A stretch of 64,000 nucleotides of DNA from Gemmatimonadales bacterium UBA2975 (GCA_002348265.1 DEAT01000069.1:37802-101801), one strand, 5' to 3'; shown: positions 1-9,783, numbered from the stretch's first letter. Numbers and translations: made by a program. The notes: generated by a model not told the origin, from the sequence alone.

Positions 1-11
1 ACCATATCGGC

Positions 12-788
12 ATGAACAGACTCGCTGGAAAACGCGTCCTGATAACAGGCGCGTCAGCAGGAATAGGTGAATCCTGCTCACGATACTTCGCAAGGCAGGG
101 TTCGAACCTGTTACTGTCGGCACGCCGGCTCGATAGGATTGACAGCCTCGCCTCATCCCTGACCGAAGACCACGGAGTCGATGTGCACACGGCGAAGCTG
201 GACGTCACTGACCGCGACGCCGTGGGAGCCTACGTCGACACACTCGTCCAAGAAGGCCTCATTCCGGATGTGCTGGTCAACAACGCAGGAAAAGCCAAAG
301 GCCTAGACAAGCTCCAAGATGGAGACCTTAACCATTGGGATGAGATGATCGATACCAATGTTAAAGGTCTACTTTACGTTACCAGGGCGATTCTCCCGCA
401 TATGATCGAACGTGACCATGGGCACGTGATCAACATCGGATCAATCGCTGGCCGTTGGGTCTATCCGAAAGGCGCAGTCTACAACGCCACGAAGTTTGCT
501 GTTCGGGCACTAAGTGAAGCTATGAATATCGACCTGCTCGGGACCAACATACGGGTTTCTAGCGTTGATCCCGGCTTGGCCGAAACGGAGTTCAGCGAAG
601 TTCGGTTCGATGGAGACTCAGACCGGGCCACGTCAGTTTACTCGGACACAGTCCCGCTGAAAGCTGAAGACGTCGCGGATGCCGTGATATACGTAGCTAA
701 CGCTCCGCCCCATGTAGACATCTTCAATCTTGTAATGATGCCGACCGTCCAACGCTACCCGGGCTATATGCAGCGAAAGAGCGGTTGA
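12..788 (+). CDS. SDR family NAD(P)-dependent oxidoreductase
   Basis: A classical short-chain dehydrogenase of 258 aa, the usual length. The cofactor-binding TGASAGIG motif is at residues 12-19, NNAG at 90-93, and the catalytic Ser/Tyr/Lys set at about S144, Y157 and K161, so the enzyme should be active. The arrangement resembles the YdfG group (NADP-dependent 3-hydroxy acid / serine dehydrogenases), but substrate cannot be read from sequence. It is cytosolic, with no signal peptide. Its stop codon overlaps the TTG start of the downstream MFS transporter, so the two are probably translated together and may act on one substrate. The promoter lies outside the window. Confidence 0.9.
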   Translation: MNRLAGKRVLITGASAGIGESCSRYFARQGSNLLLSARRLDRIDSLASSLTEDHGVDVHTAKLDVTDRDAVGAYVDTLVQEGLIPDVLVNNAGKAKGLDKLQDGDLNHWDEMIDTNVKGLLYVTRAILPHMIERDHGHVINIGSIAGRWVYPKGAVYNATKFAVRALSEAMNIDLLGTNIRVSSVDPGLAETEFSEVRFDGDSDRATSVYSDTVPLKAEDVADAVIYVANAPPHVDIFNLVMMPTVQRYPGYMQRKSG

Positions 789-1993
789 GGCGCTCCGGAG
801 AAACAAACCGTCTCGAGACCTACACTATCGTCTTCACCCTCTGGCTCTTGGTCTTTTCTTCAGCTAGCCAGACGATGATCCTGTCACCGATCCTCCCGCG
901 TATCGGTGACGAGCTAGCTATCCCAGATGCGCTGTTGGGCACACTCGTGTCAGTGTACTCAATCATGGTGGGGGTATTTGCGATCCTTGCTGGCCCGGTC
1001 TCGGACAAAGTTGGGCGGCGACAGATTCTTATATTGGGCTGCACGTCGATGGCGGCCGCACTTTTTATGCACGGTTTTGTGACCGGATATTACTCATTCA
1101 TAACGGTTCGGATTTTCGCGGGGTGCGCGGGGGGCATGCTCAGCGGAGCAGCAGTTTCATACATAGGAGACTACTTCCCCTACGAGCGCCGTGGATGGGC
1201 CACTGGTTGGGTGATGAGTGGATCAGCATTCGGTCAGATTTTTGGAATACCCATGGGTATTTTGATGGCGGATCGATGGGGATTCCGCTCGCCGTTCTAC
1301 CTGTTCGCAATAACCATGGGGCTGACCGTTATCCTGCTTTTTCTCCGTGTCCCGCAACCTAACGTTCTGCGAACTAAACACCGGCTATCCGTAAGCAAAG
1401 CAGCGGCTGATTACATGGCCATGCTTCAGCGTCCCGACATCGCATGGGCTGCTGGCGCTTACTTTATGATGTTTCTTGGAGTCTCGATCTTTGTGATCTA
1501 CCTCCCCACCTGGCTTGAGCGCTCGGTCGGACTAACGGGCGACCAAATCGCACTGATGTTCGTGGTCGGCGGCGTCGCAAACGTGCTCACGGGACCAAAC
1601 GCCGGGAAACTATCCGACAAGATCGGCCGCAAGGGAATTATTCTGATGTCGTGCGTCGGTCTCTCAATCCTCATGTTCCTGACGACTCAGTTTATAACGG
1701 GTCCCGTTGCCGCATATGTGTTTTTCTTCTTTACGATGATCCTGGTCGCAATGCGCATCAGTCCATTTTCAGCCCTGTTGACCGCGCTAGTGTCAGACGA
1801 GCGGCGAGGTTCCCTAATGAGCCTAACAGTTGCACTCGGCCAAGTCGGTTTCGCACTTGGCGGAGCTGTCGCAGGGCCACTCTACGCTGACATCGGCTAT
1901 GGATCAAATACCGTACTCAGTGCAGCGTTCGTCTTGATTATGGGTCTGATAGTCTGGTTCTTCGTACCTGAACCGTCACGTGAGTCCGACTAA
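785..1993 (+). CDS. MFS transporter
   Basis: A 402-aa major facilitator superfamily permease with about 12 hydrophobic helices. The loop 2-3 signature GPVSDKVGRR lies at residues 70-79, and a repeated version (KLSDKIGRKG) appears in the second half, as expected for the duplicated six-helix fold. The frame starts at TTG, overlapping the TGA of the upstream SDR gene by four bases, which suggests translational coupling; no better start is seen before the first helix. The layout is typical of drug:H+ antiporter or sugar/organic acid transporters, and the substrate is unknown. The 189 bases downstream hold no convincing terminator. Confidence 0.88.
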   Translation: MRRSGETNRLETYTIVFTLWLLVFSSASQTMILSPILPRIGDELAIPDALLGTLVSVYSIMVGVFAILAGPVSDKVGRRQILILGCTSMAAALFMHGFVTGYYSFITVRIFAGCAGGMLSGAAVSYIGDYFPYERRGWATGWVMSGSAFGQIFGIPMGILMADRWGFRSPFYLFAITMGLTVILLFLRVPQPNVLRTKHRLSVSKAAADYMAMLQRPDIAWAAGAYFMMFLGVSIFVIYLPTWLERSVGLTGDQIALMFVVGGVANVLTGPNAGKLSDKIGRKGIILMSCVGLSILMFLTTQFITGPVAAYVFFFFTMILVAMRISPFSALLTALVSDERRGSLMSLTVALGQVGFALGGAVAGPLYADIGYGSNTVLSAAFVLIMGLIVWFFVPEPSRESD

Positions 1994-2182
1994 TCACCTA
2001 TCTATAAAACCTGCAAAGATCCGGAAGTTCTCAAACGACAAGAAACAAATCAGCTTAGGGTGTAGTGCTTGCTGGCTAGCTTAAACAGCTATGACTCGCT
2101 TGCGTCGGACTGCTAAAACCCGCGAGTTTAAATGTCTTCAGGAACGTTCTGAGGCCTTATTCGTGGAGCCCTGAGAAGAGCC

Positions 2183-3133
2183 GTGCATTTAGATTTTGAG
2201 CGCGACATCGTTGAGATCCAGGCGCAGATCGATAAGCTCCTGGACCTCGCCGAAAGGCGAGACATAGACGTGTCTAATGAAGTGTCGGTCCTTAGAGGCA
2301 AGCTCCAAGAGCTCAAGGTGCGAACCTACGCCAACCTCACGCCTATGGAGCAGGTGCAGGTAGCGCGACACCCGCAACGCCCATACACCCTCGACTACAT
2401 CAGCCGGATCTTTAGAGACTGGGTAGAGCTACACGGTGATCGAGGGTACCGAGATGACGAAGCGATAGTTGGCGGTTGGGCAAGACTCGGAGACCGATCA
2501 GTCATGATCATCGGCCAGCAAAAAGGTCGGGACATGAAAGAAAATCTGCGACGAAACTTTGGAATGCCCCACCCCGAAGGCTATCGAAAAGCGCTGCGGC
2601 TTCTAAAGCAGGCGGAAAAATTCGGCCGACCGGTCATAAGTTTCATTGACACGCCGGGAGCCTATCCAGGACTCGGTTCAGAAGAACGCGGAATCGGAGA
2701 AGCGATTGCCTTCAATCTCCGTGAGATGTCTCGCCTGACAGTACCAATCGTCTCAATAGTAATTGGTGAAGGCATGTCAGGTGGCGCCCTCGGGATCGGT
2801 GTAACCGATCGAATTCTGATGCTCGAGCATGCAATCTACTCCGTCATTTCACCAGAAGGCTGTGCAGCAATCCTTTGGCGTTCGGCAGAGCATAAGGAGA
2901 AGGCTGCTAAAGCCCTAAAGTTGACCGCCAAGGATCTCCACGAGATGGGTATCTGCGACGAAATCGTGCCAGAACCACCCGGTGGCGCTCACGAGGACTG
3001 GGACATGACAGCTAAGGCTTTAGAAGAGGCTCTTGAGCGAACTCTACCAGCGCTTGAAAAACTCTCTATAAGCAAACTGCAAGCGCAGCGCTGGGCCAAG
3101 TACGGGGCAATAGGCGCATGGCGCGAGGACTGA
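2183..3133 (+). CDS. accA: Acetyl-CoA carboxylase carboxyltransferase subunit alpha
   Basis: AccA carries half of the carboxyltransferase that transfers carboxyl from biotin to acetyl-CoA, the first step of fatty acid synthesis. At 316 aa it has the usual length. The N-terminus (LDFERDIVEIQAQIDKL) matches the family coiled-coil start, which supports the GTG start at 2183. The core shows the FIDTPGAYPG motif near residue 155 and GEGMSGGALGIG near 197, both conserved in the crotonase-like active site. The partner accD is not in the window. The 3' end overlaps the start of metG by 16 bases. Confidence 0.96.
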   Translation: MHLDFERDIVEIQAQIDKLLDLAERRDIDVSNEVSVLRGKLQELKVRTYANLTPMEQVQVARHPQRPYTLDYISRIFRDWVELHGDRGYRDDEAIVGGWARLGDRSVMIIGQQKGRDMKENLRRNFGMPHPEGYRKALRLLKQAEKFGRPVISFIDTPGAYPGLGSEERGIGEAIAFNLREMSRLTVPIVSIVIGEGMSGGALGIGVTDRILMLEHAIYSVISPEGCAAILWRSAEHKEKAAKALKLTAKDLHEMGICDEIVPEPPGGAHEDWDMTAKALEEALERTLPALEKLSISKLQAQRWAKYGAIGAWRED

Positions 3134-4710
3134 GCGAGGGCTTGAGGTTGAGCACGAGCGAGCGCCGGTTCCTGACCACCCCTATCTACTACGCGTCGGG
3201 GGAACCACACATTGGCCATGCATACACCACGATCCTGACGGACGTACTCGCTCGCTTCCATCGCCAGGATGGCAAGGACGTCTTCTTCCTCACCGGCACT
3301 GACGAGCACGGACAGAAGATTCAGGATGAAGCTGAGAAGCGAGGTGTCGAGCCAATTGAGCTCTGCAACGTAATGGCGGAGCGCTTCAAACAAGCGTGGG
3401 ACAGGCTCGGCATCTCATACGACCGATTCATCCGTACGACAGAAGACCAGCATAAGGCGATCGTTACAGCATTCCTGCAACGACTCTGGGATCGCGATCA
3501 GATCTATGAAGGAACATATTCAGGCTGGTATTGCGTCTCTGACGAGCGTTACTGGACTGAGAAAGACCTTGGAGAAGATCACACCTGTCCGATTTGCGGC
3601 CGAGAAGTCACCTACGTTGAAGAGAAAAACTATTTCTTCAAAATGAGCGCGTGGCAGGATGCACTCGTTAAACAAATTCAAGACGACCCAGACTGGATTG
3701 TCCCAGAGATCCGCAAAAACGAAATAATCAGCTTTCTGAAACAACCGCTCGGAGACCTCTCTATATCGCGTCCAAAATCGCGGCTATCGTGGGGGATCGA
3801 TCTACCCTTCGACCGAGATCATGTAGCATACGTGTGGGTCGATGCGTTAATCAATTACCTCACCGCTTCAGGTGCGATCGACCCCAGCAGGGCAGACGGC
3901 GAACAGGGTTTTGAGGATGTAACACTCTCTTGGTGGCCCGCAGACATGCACCTAGTAGGTAAAGATATCCTTACCACACATTCCGTGTATTGGCCGACGC
4001 TGCTCATGGGTGTCGGGCTACCCGTCCCCCGACAAATTCTCGCTCATGGATGGTGGGTTGTAGAAGAGACGAAAATGTCAAAATCGCTCGGTAATGTCGT
4101 GGACCCACTCATGCTAAGAGATACGTTCGGCACGGATGCGGTTCGTTGGTACCTCATGCGGGAGATGCCCACAGGTGCCGACGCTTCGTATACGCCGGAA
4201 CGGTTCTTAGCACGTTATGATGAACTCGCCAACGTGCTGGGTAATCTGGTAAGCCGATCCACGTCGATGATTAACAAATATCGAGATGGGCTCGTGCCCG
4301 AAGCAGCTTCTAACGGACTCGACGCTGAAGTTGATTACGCACTCGAATCAGCACGCTCGGCAATAGAGAGACTTAAGGTGCATGACGCGTTTGCTGCCGC
4401 GATGGACTTGGCTCGAGCCGCTAATGTCTACATCGAAGAGCGTAAGCCTTGGGCACAAGCAAAAGATCCTGAGCTTGCTAGCGAGCTTGACGAAACGCTC
4501 GCGACGCTAGCGCGAGTCTTGGTCGTGCTCTGCGCATTGTTCCAGCCAGTGGCGACCGAGAAGATGTATGAACTCGCGGGGCGCTTGGGACTAGATCAAG
4601 TTCCAACCTTAGAAAAGGCAGTGGCAGAGGATATGACTGGTAAAAAGATGTCGACAGGAGACCCTCTCTTCCCAAGAGTGAATCCAGAGTTGATGGATAA
4701 GACGACTTGA
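3118..4710 (+). CDS. metG: Methionyl-tRNA synthetase
   Basis: A class I aminoacyl-tRNA synthetase of 530 aa that charges tRNA-Met, including the initiator tRNA encoded at the right end of this window. HIGH is at residues 31-34 and KMSKS at about 319-323. A CPIC zinc-knuckle half-site sits in the connective peptide near residue 158. The protein ends after the anticodon-binding helical domain, without the C-terminal tRNA-binding (EMAP-like) domain of long MetG forms. The ATG at 3118 lies inside the end of accA; a TTG about eight codons later is an alternative, because the first 16 residues do not look like family sequence. Confidence 0.96.
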   Translation: MARGLSEGLRLSTSERRFLTTPIYYASGEPHIGHAYTTILTDVLARFHRQDGKDVFFLTGTDEHGQKIQDEAEKRGVEPIELCNVMAERFKQAWDRLGISYDRFIRTTEDQHKAIVTAFLQRLWDRDQIYEGTYSGWYCVSDERYWTEKDLGEDHTCPICGREVTYVEEKNYFFKMSAWQDALVKQIQDDPDWIVPEIRKNEIISFLKQPLGDLSISRPKSRLSWGIDLPFDRDHVAYVWVDALINYLTASGAIDPSRADGEQGFEDVTLSWWPADMHLVGKDILTTHSVYWPTLLMGVGLPVPRQILAHGWWVVEETKMSKSLGNVVDPLMLRDTFGTDAVRWYLMREMPTGADASYTPERFLARYDELANVLGNLVSRSTSMINKYRDGLVPEAASNGLDAEVDYALESARSAIERLKVHDAFAAAMDLARAANVYIEERKPWAQAKDPELASELDETLATLARVLVVLCALFQPVATEKMYELAGRLGLDQVPTLEKAVAEDMTGKKMSTGDPLFPRVNPELMDKTT

Positions 4711-4752
4711 TCCCAACATCGGCCACCTTCAAACAATGCAGTGTCAGCTCGC

Positions 4753-4782
4753 TTGACCACGCTTTTCAGTGACAAGTAACTT
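4753..4782 (+). promoter_or_regulatory. Candidate sigma-70 promoter for the M23 peptidase gene
   Basis: TTGACC (4753-4758) and TAACTT (4777-4782) are separated by 18 bases in the 160-base gap between metG and the M23 peptidase gene. The -35 is a good match and the -10 only partial. A transcript from here would have a leader of about 80 bases. Confidence 0.35.
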
Positions 4783-4870
4783 TCCCGTCGGAGTCTGTCG
4801 GTCTCGGGTCCACATCTGCCCCGTTGAGCGTAGGACTGAATCACGCGCTCACGGAATGTGAGGGAGAACT

Positions 4871-5803
4871 GTGGCTCAAGACAAATGGACCCTTCTCGTT
4901 ATGCGAGGACTGGACCAACCGGCCAAACAATACTCGCTTTCTCCACTCCTGAGGAAGCTGACGGTGGCAGTAGGTGTGACCTCGGCCGCAGTCGTAGTTC
5001 TGAGTGCTACTGTCATCGGTTTCGGCATACTCAATCAGTCGCAGTTACTAGACACAGAGGAACGCAATAGCACACTCGAAGCCGGGTTGGCTCAGCTCCA
5101 GGCGCAGATTGCGAATCTCGAAGCTACACTAGACCGAGTCGCTGAAGACGATGCCCACTTCCGCAGTCTGGCTGGACTAGAGACCATCAGCCCTGAAGTC
5201 ATGGAGGTTGGTGTGGGCGGCCCAGGTATAGGGACGCCAGAATCCTTGCCCTTCTCGGAAACAGACTCTGAGACTGCGATGCGGATCTACTCCGCTGTTC
5301 ACGATCTAAGTGAACTGGAGAGGCGTGCTAAGCTGCTCTCCGAGAGCCTGACCGAAGCTACAGACTCGGTTCGTAACCACAGAGAGCTACTCGAGTCGAC
5401 ACCATCAATCCTCCCAACAGAGGGTTGGATCAGCAGTGGGTTCTCTGAATCGCGAGTGCACCCACTTCATCATTTGCCGATGCCTCATTTAGGCATTGAT
5501 ATTTCTGCGCCAGCTGGTACTCCGATAGTGGCTGCCGCAAAGGGTCGCGTGACTAGATCAAGTTGGGTCGTAGGATACGGACTCACCATAGAAATCGACC
5601 ACGGTTTCGGGTACACAACGCTCTACAGCCATGCTTCGGAGTTGGTCGTTCAGGCCGGTGAGACCGTAACGCGAGGGCAAGTTATCGCTAAGGTCGGAAG
5701 CACTGGGACCGCTACTGCACCGAACCTTCACTACGAGGTGAAGGTTGATGGAATCGCGCAGGACCCGTACCGCTTTATCCTGCCAAACATCAGTCGGAAC
5801 TGA
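4871..5803 (+). CDS. M23 family metallopeptidase, membrane-anchored (EnvC/NlpD-like)
   Basis: A 310-aa envelope protein. A single transmembrane segment lies at about residues 30-53, followed by a predicted coiled coil (about 60-95) and a C-terminal LytM/M23 domain. Zinc ligands are present: H206 and D210 (HLGID), H254 (YSHAS) and H287 (HYEV). The enzyme is therefore likely an active glycyl or D-Ala endopeptidase on peptidoglycan, or an amidase activator. The GTG start is preceded by AGGGAG at good spacing. It follows metG and precedes a lipoprotein gene with coiled-coil character, a plausible envelope partner. The architecture fits cell-division or cell-shape M23 proteins. Confidence 0.9.
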   Translation: MAQDKWTLLVMRGLDQPAKQYSLSPLLRKLTVAVGVTSAAVVVLSATVIGFGILNQSQLLDTEERNSTLEAGLAQLQAQIANLEATLDRVAEDDAHFRSLAGLETISPEVMEVGVGGPGIGTPESLPFSETDSETAMRIYSAVHDLSELERRAKLLSESLTEATDSVRNHRELLESTPSILPTEGWISSGFSESRVHPLHHLPMPHLGIDISAPAGTPIVAAAKGRVTRSSWVVGYGLTIEIDHGFGYTTLYSHASELVVQAGETVTRGQVIAKVGSTGTATAPNLHYEVKVDGIAQDPYRFILPNISRN

Positions 5804-5833
5804 TTGTGGATGAAGTGTTACTGAAGGTTCGAG

Positions 5834-5849
5834 AATCATCGCGATGATT
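5834..5849. promoter_or_regulatory. 16-bp perfect palindrome between M23 and lipoprotein genes
   Basis: AATCATCGCGATGATT is fully self-complementary and lies 30 bases after the M23 stop. It could be a dimeric regulator site or, as RNA, a short AT-rich hairpin followed by TTCC. Nothing in the sequence decides between these. Confidence 0.35.
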
Positions 5850-5942
5850 TTCCTAGCGCCTTTGAAAGGTTGATCGCCCTTTTTACGGTCACTAGCTTCG
5901 AGACTTCAGATTCATGTTAATACGATCGACGGAGACAGTTTC

Positions 5943-6716
5943 ATGAGAAGGTCCATCCCGTTTGCCCTCATCCTCGCCGCAGCCGCCTGCGGTCCGGCCG
6001 AGGTCGTAGTAACAATGGAGATCGACGTTCCAAACCCCGATGCCGAAGGCACAATGCAGCTTGCCCTCTCAGATATCGAGGTGCAGCTGATTCCTTTCGA
6101 CCGCGACGTCGTCTTTGATTCGATGGCGACTGCATACGGGACACCGGAGCCAGAGGTGCCGCAGGACCTCATCGAACAACGTGCCGAAGTCCAAGCAGCT
6201 CAGGCAGAATGGGACGCGGCTACTCGCCGTTGGGCGACGATTCGCGATACCCTACAGAAACTGAGTGGCGTGCTTGAGACGCTGAATCGTGGGTCTGGTG
6301 ACTACGTCGTCTTGTTCCGCGAGTTCAACGACTGGGACAGTCAGCTCGGTGCTGCTGAGCGAGCGCAAGAACGCACGTTTGCTGCATTCGACGCTTTACA
6401 GCAGGGTACAATCCGTGCGTCGGATTCAGTAAGGGTTTTGCAGGACAACTGGGCAGACGACGCATTTGCAGGTGTTGGAACCGTTTTCGCTGAGAAGCAG
6501 AGCGCACTTGGATTGGACTGGGTCATGGACACAACGGATGCTAGTGGCGTAGCCCGGGGTGGCCTAATGGTGAAACCAGGACAGTACTGGATCTATGCTC
6601 GCTACGAGCAGGCCTATACGGAACTGTACTGGAATGTTCCAATCACAGTGGAAGGAGGAGAGCCTCTGACCGTTTCGCTCACGCGCTCTAACGCGCAGGA
6701 GCGTATCAAGCTCTAG
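5943..6716 (+). CDS. Hypothetical lipoprotein with helical middle region
   Basis: A 257-aa protein that I do not recognise. It begins with a short lipoprotein-type signal (lipobox around AAAC, Cys at residue 16), so it is probably anchored in the envelope. Residues about 70-180 are charged and helical with a heptad tendency. The last 60 residues (GGLMVKPGQYWIYARYE onward) look like a small beta domain of the carboxypeptidase-regulatory type. GGAGA at good spacing supports the ATG. It follows the M23 peptidase and ends at a strong terminator, so it may share that gene's envelope role; this is inference from position only. Confidence 0.7.
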   Translation: MRRSIPFALILAAAACGPAEVVVTMEIDVPNPDAEGTMQLALSDIEVQLIPFDRDVVFDSMATAYGTPEPEVPQDLIEQRAEVQAAQAEWDAATRRWATIRDTLQKLSGVLETLNRGSGDYVVLFREFNDWDSQLGAAERAQERTFAAFDALQQGTIRASDSVRVLQDNWADDAFAGVGTVFAEKQSALGLDWVMDTTDASGVARGGLMVKPGQYWIYARYEQAYTELYWNVPITVEGGEPLTVSLTRSNAQERIKL

Positions 6717-6759
6717 CTCGCAGTCGGATTTAGATCTAGCAACCTTCAAGCTATATGAA

Positions 6760-6796
6760 CCGCCCGGGCGCACACTGCATCCGGGCGGCTTTCTTT
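6760..6796 (+). terminator. Rho-independent terminator
   Basis: CCGCCCGG (6760-6767) and CCGGGCGG (6781-6788) form an 8-bp GC-only stem with a 13-base loop, followed by CTTTCTTTT. It closes the M23-lipoprotein transcript before the fatty-acid oxidation gene. Confidence 0.85.
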
Positions 6797-6888
6797 TAGG
6801 CCTCCGCACGGTATCCTTCCCAGATTGACAAGCGCTCCCACTACAGTCCGGGGTCCGAGTTCTGGACATCGGATTATCTGCTTTACAC

Positions 6889-9084
6889 ATGACCAAGAGC
6901 CCTAGCCCCGCATTCGAGATCGACGAGCACTCAATCGGCTGGATTATATTCGACGATCCAGAACGGTCTGTTAATGTGCTCTCCGAGTCGGTTATGCGGC
7001 GACTTGCAGAAGCCACCGATGAAGCCTTGCGCGCATGCCAAGAAGCACGTGTGCGAGCCGTGGTCATTCGAGGTAAAGATGATTCATTCATTGCTGGCGC
7101 AGACATCAACTTGATCGGTTCCACCGAAGACCCTGAGATTGCTAAGGAATCCATCGAACTCGGGCAGGAGATCTTCTCCGGCATTTCGAGTCTACCCGTC
7201 CCCACCATAGCTGCGGTGCATGGGGCCTGTGTGGGGGGAGGGGTGGAGCTGTCACTCGCTTGTGATCATCGGGTGCTATCCAGCTCCCATCACACCACAA
7301 TGAGCCTGCCAGAAGTCCAGCTTGGTATTCTCCCGGCCTGGGGAGGGACCACACGGCTTACCCGCCTTATAGGGCTGAGGGCTGCACTCGATATGCTGCT
7401 CTCAGGTAGAAAGGTCTCACCCACAGAAGCAAAGGCCATAGGATTGGCATCGGCGATCATCCCAGCGGCGACCTTTCACACCTCAGTAAAGGGATTCGCA
7501 CAAACTATCCTCAGTAACAAGAGAGGATCCCGTGCCAAGAAACGTCCTGGCCTCGGAAAGCTCCTTGATGCTACGCCTCTTGGAAGAAGCATTGTCCTGA
7601 GAATGGCGAGAAAGAAGGTCACCAAACGTCTCGGAGAACAATATCCGGCGCCCTTAGCGATTTTAGACGTTTTGACCAGGACTATGGGAAAATCTGTCGC
7701 GGAAGGGCTCTCAGCTGAAGCAAGTCACGCGGCCACCCTTCTGGTAAGCCCGGTCTGCAAGAACCTTGTACACGTATTCCATCTGCGTCAGATGTCCAAG
7801 AAGGGTACGGGACTACCGGTAGATTCAGCAGCAGAGCCGAGTGCTGTCTCGAAGATCGGTGTTCTCGGCGCTGGAGTCATGGGGGGTGGAATTGCACAAC
7901 TTGCAGCATCCCGAGGGCTAGTGACCTGGATGAAAGACATCGAACACGCAGCGGTCACAAGAGGACTCCAACACGCTCGGAGCCTGATAAGAAAAAAAGT
8001 GGCTAGGCACCGAATGACCACTAGAGAAGCACGCCAGGCGATGGACCGTATCTCAGGGGGCATTGCCTATCACGGTCTTTCAGGTTCCGATATCGTCGTC
8101 GAAGCTATCGTCGAAAAAAAAGAGCTGAAGAAAGCGGCCATCTCCGAGCTAGAGGAATACCTGTCGGATGACTGCGTAATCGCAACAAACACCTCATCTC
8201 TATCCGTCAAAGAGATCGCGACTGCACTCCAGCAGCCACAGCGGTTTTGTGGCATGCATTTTTTCAACCCAGTACACCGAATGCCTCTTGTTGAGGTGAT
8301 CCGCGCTCCCGAAACATCGGACGCTGCAATCGCCACGACATACAAGCTCGCTCTCAATCTCGGCAAGGTTCCAGTCGTAGTAAGTGACGGTCCCGGATTC
8401 CTAGTTAACCGAATCCTAGGACCGTACATGAACGAAGCAGGATTCTTACTGTCCGACGGTGCTTCAATCAAGATGATTGATAGCTCAGCGAAGCGCTTCG
8501 GCATGCCTATGGGACCACTTCGCCTCTTAGACGAAGTTGGGATTGATATCGCAACCCACGCAGGGTCATCGCTCTATCAAGCTCTCGGTGAACGCCTTAA
8601 ACCAGCTCCCGCCCTAGTAGACCTAGGGAATACGGGGAGACTAGGAAAAAAAGGAGGAAGGGGATTTTACCTCTACGAGGGAGGCCGAGAACGACAAGTC
8701 GACGATACCATCTATGTCGAGCTTCCGTCCGTGTCAGCACCTGATAGCACCCGGCCAGGCTCTATCTCCGGAGACGAAGGACAAGGCAAAATACTGCGCC
8801 GACTCGTGCTTGCAATGATCAATGAGGCGGCTCGAACCCTCGAGGAGGGGATCGTGATTTCAGCAGCTGATGTCGATCTTGCTATGATCATGGGCACCGG
8901 ATTTCCTCCTTTTAGAGGAGGCCTGCTGCGCTTTGCCGACACGATGCATCCGCGAGGGATCGTGGACAGACTCGAAATGTTAGCGGAGAAGCACGGAGCC
9001 CGATTCGAGCCAGCTCCCGCGCTCACCCGACTCGCCTCAGAAGACCTCACTTTTTATAGTGCCTTCCCGCCAAGTGGCTCTTAA
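6889..9084 (+). CDS. fadJ: Fatty acid oxidation complex alpha subunit (enoyl-CoA hydratase / 3-hydroxyacyl-CoA dehydrogenase)
   Basis: A 731-aa bifunctional beta-oxidation enzyme. Residues 1-190 are a crotonase-fold hydratase with the oxyanion-hole segments AGADI and GGGVELSLACDHR and the PEVQLGILPAWGG catalytic stretch. A Rossmann NAD-binding motif (GVLGAGVMGGGIAQLA) begins at about residue 324, followed by the HFFNPVHRMPLVEVI signature of 3-hydroxyacyl-CoA dehydrogenase and a tandem C-terminal domain. Order and length match FadB/FadJ. The thiolase partner is not adjacent; the next gene is unrelated. The symbol is by family, and FadB versus FadJ cannot be separated here. It could feed on products of the AlkB-like hydroxylase at 45.2 kb. 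Confidence 0.92.
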   Translation: MTKSPSPAFEIDEHSIGWIIFDDPERSVNVLSESVMRRLAEATDEALRACQEARVRAVVIRGKDDSFIAGADINLIGSTEDPEIAKESIELGQEIFSGISSLPVPTIAAVHGACVGGGVELSLACDHRVLSSSHHTTMSLPEVQLGILPAWGGTTRLTRLIGLRAALDMLLSGRKVSPTEAKAIGLASAIIPAATFHTSVKGFAQTILSNKRGSRAKKRPGLGKLLDATPLGRSIVLRMARKKVTKRLGEQYPAPLAILDVLTRTMGKSVAEGLSAEASHAATLLVSPVCKNLVHVFHLRQMSKKGTGLPVDSAAEPSAVSKIGVLGAGVMGGGIAQLAASRGLVTWMKDIEHAAVTRGLQHARSLIRKKVARHRMTTREARQAMDRISGGIAYHGLSGSDIVVEAIVEKKELKKAAISELEEYLSDDCVIATNTSSLSVKEIATALQQPQRFCGMHFFNPVHRMPLVEVIRAPETSDAAIATTYKLALNLGKVPVVVSDGPGFLVNRILGPYMNEAGFLLSDGASIKMIDSSAKRFGMPMGPLRLLDEVGIDIATHAGSSLYQALGERLKPAPALVDLGNTGRLGKKGGRGFYLYEGGRERQVDDTIYVELPSVSAPDSTRPGSISGDEGQGKILRRLVLAMINEAARTLEEGIVISAADVDLAMIMGTGFPPFRGGLLRFADTMHPRGIVDRLEMLAEKHGARFEPAPALTRLASEDLTFYSAFPPSGS

Positions 9085-9105
9085 CACGGGTCTAATAAAC
9101 CATCC

Positions 9106-9783
9106 ATGGTCATTACCAATCACCTAAAGATCGTGGGAGTGGTTCCCGCGTCAGGAGCGTCCCAACGCATGGGCCGCGACAAAGCAGTATTGGAACTCGA
9201 AGGGCGAACCTTCGTGCAGCGGGCGGTAGACGCTCTGCGATGCGGAGGTTGCGACAACATCGTTGTGGTTGTCCCCAAAGTTCCTACGATCATTAGGGCG
9301 GCTGCACTCAATACCGGCGCCCGCGTTTTGACGAATCCAGATCCTAGTGAGGGGCCCATAACCTCTATGCGTGTCGCAATTGGGCATTTGGGTGATTCCG
9401 CAGACGCTATCGCCTGGCTTCCTGTCGATTTCCCGCTCGTCCGTGGAGAGATGGTCCGACGACTCTGCGACCTCGCCAGAAGGACACTCGCACCTCTAAC
9501 TCTTCCGGTCCACGAGTATTTCATCGAGGGTGTGAGGCATGAGAAAAGAGGACACCCCGCTATCTTCTCGCGTGCACTCTTCTCTGAGTTGCTTGATCCT
9601 GCTCTGCAGGGAGGAGCTCGAGCAGTCGTGCATCGCCACCTAGAAAATGCCGCAATCGAGGTGTTCCGGGACCCTCGAATTGCCACCGACGTAGACACGC
9701 CCTCCGCCTATGAGGCCGTGCAAGCGGGCCGTACACCATACGAAGACCAGCCACCTCAGACTAAGGTGGAAAGATACCCTTGA
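9106..9783 (+). CDS. MobA/MocA-like nucleotidyltransferase
   Basis: A 225-aa NTP transferase of the GT-A-like molybdopterin nucleotidyltransferase family. The signature VVPASGASQRMGRDKAVLEL (about residues 12-31) binds the nucleotide, and WLPVDFPLV supplies the metal-binding Asp. Members attach CMP or GMP to molybdopterin (MocA, MobA). The close neighbour is an xdhC homologue, and MocA-type enzymes serve xanthine-dehydrogenase-family proteins, so a cytidylyltransferase role is inferred. Its stop overlaps the TTG start of the next gene by four bases. First gene of a four-gene coupled operon. Confidence 0.82.
   Translation: MVITNHLKIVGVVPASGASQRMGRDKAVLELEGRTFVQRAVDALRCGGCDNIVVVVPKVPTIIRAAALNTGARVLTNPDPSEGPITSMRVAIGHLGDSADAIAWLPVDFPLVRGEMVRRLCDLARRTLAPLTLPVHEYFIEGVRHEKRGHPAIFSRALFSELLDPALQGGARAVVHRHLENAAIEVFRDPRIATDVDTPSAYEAVQAGRTPYEDQPPQTKVERYP

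Noticed and set aside
3118..3133. accA-metG overlap as a frameshift or fusion
   Set aside because: Both proteins are full length with normal ends, so this is an ordinary gene overlap.
9120..9698. 192-aa open frame on the - strand
   Set aside because: Antisense to the MocA-like gene; Ser/Arg-rich low-complexity product typical of shadow frames, and the + strand protein is a clear family member.
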